NCBI GenBank assembly: GCA_036244855.1
Contig: BQKZ01005003.1
Coordinates: forward strand, 16,823-35,969
Length of the DNA: 19,147 bases
Origin: Temnopleurus reevesii
Taxonomy: Eukaryota; Echinodermata; Echinoidea; Temnopleuroida; Temnopleuridae
Direction: 5' to 3'
Position numbers and translations under genes: made by a program. Positions 1 to 19,147 of the stretch are shown piece by piece (position 1 is the stretch's first letter; every line of letters starts with the position of its first letter). The notes beneath the pieces are model-generated. The model did no database searches. It was not told the origin of the DNA and saw nothing but the letters and a program-made list of their open reading frames with translations.

Positions 1-80
1 GTAAACACTGCGATGGTGGAGAAGAATAAACTGTAGAGTAGTGGCTTGTTGTCTCGTAACGACTCCATGAATGGATGACC
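1..80 (-). CDS. ATP13A1: ATP13A1 exon 24, tandem copy 1 (partial, runs off window)
   Basis: All 80 visible bases are identical to 239-318, offset 238 bp, with the same acceptor (ACCATAG|G). The frame is [17 protein letters not shown] then LFFSTIAVF. The intron between copies 1 and 2 (81-192) would be 112 nt. It may be a mutually exclusive alternative M9 exon or a recent duplicate. The 3' end is outside the window. Confidence 0.8.
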
Positions 81-192
81 CTATGGTTGGAAAACAAAAT
101 ATGATTAATTCATCACAAACTCTCTTAGAAATCTCATTTTATTCAGTAACTTAGTATCAATTTGAATAGTTTGAATCCAAAGAGAATTCTAC

Positions 193-19147
<18,955 letters not shown>

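Overview
This window is eukaryotic nuclear DNA lying entirely inside one intron-rich gene on the minus strand. Split exons with GT-AG introns, trinucleotide microsatellites, several small inverted-repeat transposon relics and a low GC content suggest an invertebrate animal. The repeat style (TGACCTTTGACC-type dispersed repeat, (GGAC)n, tRNA-derived SINE-like pieces) is familiar from marine invertebrates, possibly an echinoderm or another invertebrate deuterostome. The species cannot be fixed from the sequence alone.

The gene is recognisable as the P5A-type ATPase ATP13A1 (fungal Spf1), an endoplasmic-reticulum transmembrane-helix dislocase. I rebuilt 24 exons from 19147 (upstream) down to 193 (downstream). 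All junctions agree in phase, and together they give 3057 nt or 1019 codons without a stop. Residue numbers below count from the first codon seen at 19147. The N-terminal part (roughly 170 residues in the human protein) lies beyond the right edge and the last roughly 40 residues beyond the left edge. All catalytic landmarks are present: TGES (188-191), PPELP in M4 (325-329), DKTGT (368-372), KGAPE (488-492), TGDNP (581-585) and GDGTND (699-704).

The notable feature is what sits in the introns. At least five exons, and probably six, have extra tandem copies nearby: exon 4 (A-domain TGES), exon 5, exon 8 (M4), exon 10 (N-domain), exon 24 (M9), and faintly exon 19. In exons 4, 5, 8 and 10 the copy is a truncated 3' part of the exon that keeps its 5' splice site and lies in the next intron. 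The states range from exact (exon 5 copy C, exon 24 copy 1) through open and in frame (exons 4 and 10) to decayed (exon 8, exon 19, exon 24 copy 3). The exon 4 and exon 10 copies are each bounded by an internal AG and could act as symmetric 96-nt cassettes. The exon 5 copies would act as poison exons.

The rest of the intron space holds a pogo/Tigger-like element (1420-1593), a large ATC/GAT microsatellite (3204-3510), SINE-like fragments, a direct repeat (8113-8657), two copies of a dispersed hairpin-tailed repeat carrying DR1 nuclear-receptor motifs (10234-10722, 12300-12599), a Harbinger-like MITE sitting in the splice donor of an exon 10 copy (10746-10924), a hairpin insertion in an exon 5 copy (14723-14904) and a 395-bp inverted-repeat element (17239-17633). 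I see no second protein-coding gene, no tRNA or rRNA gene and no promoter in the window.
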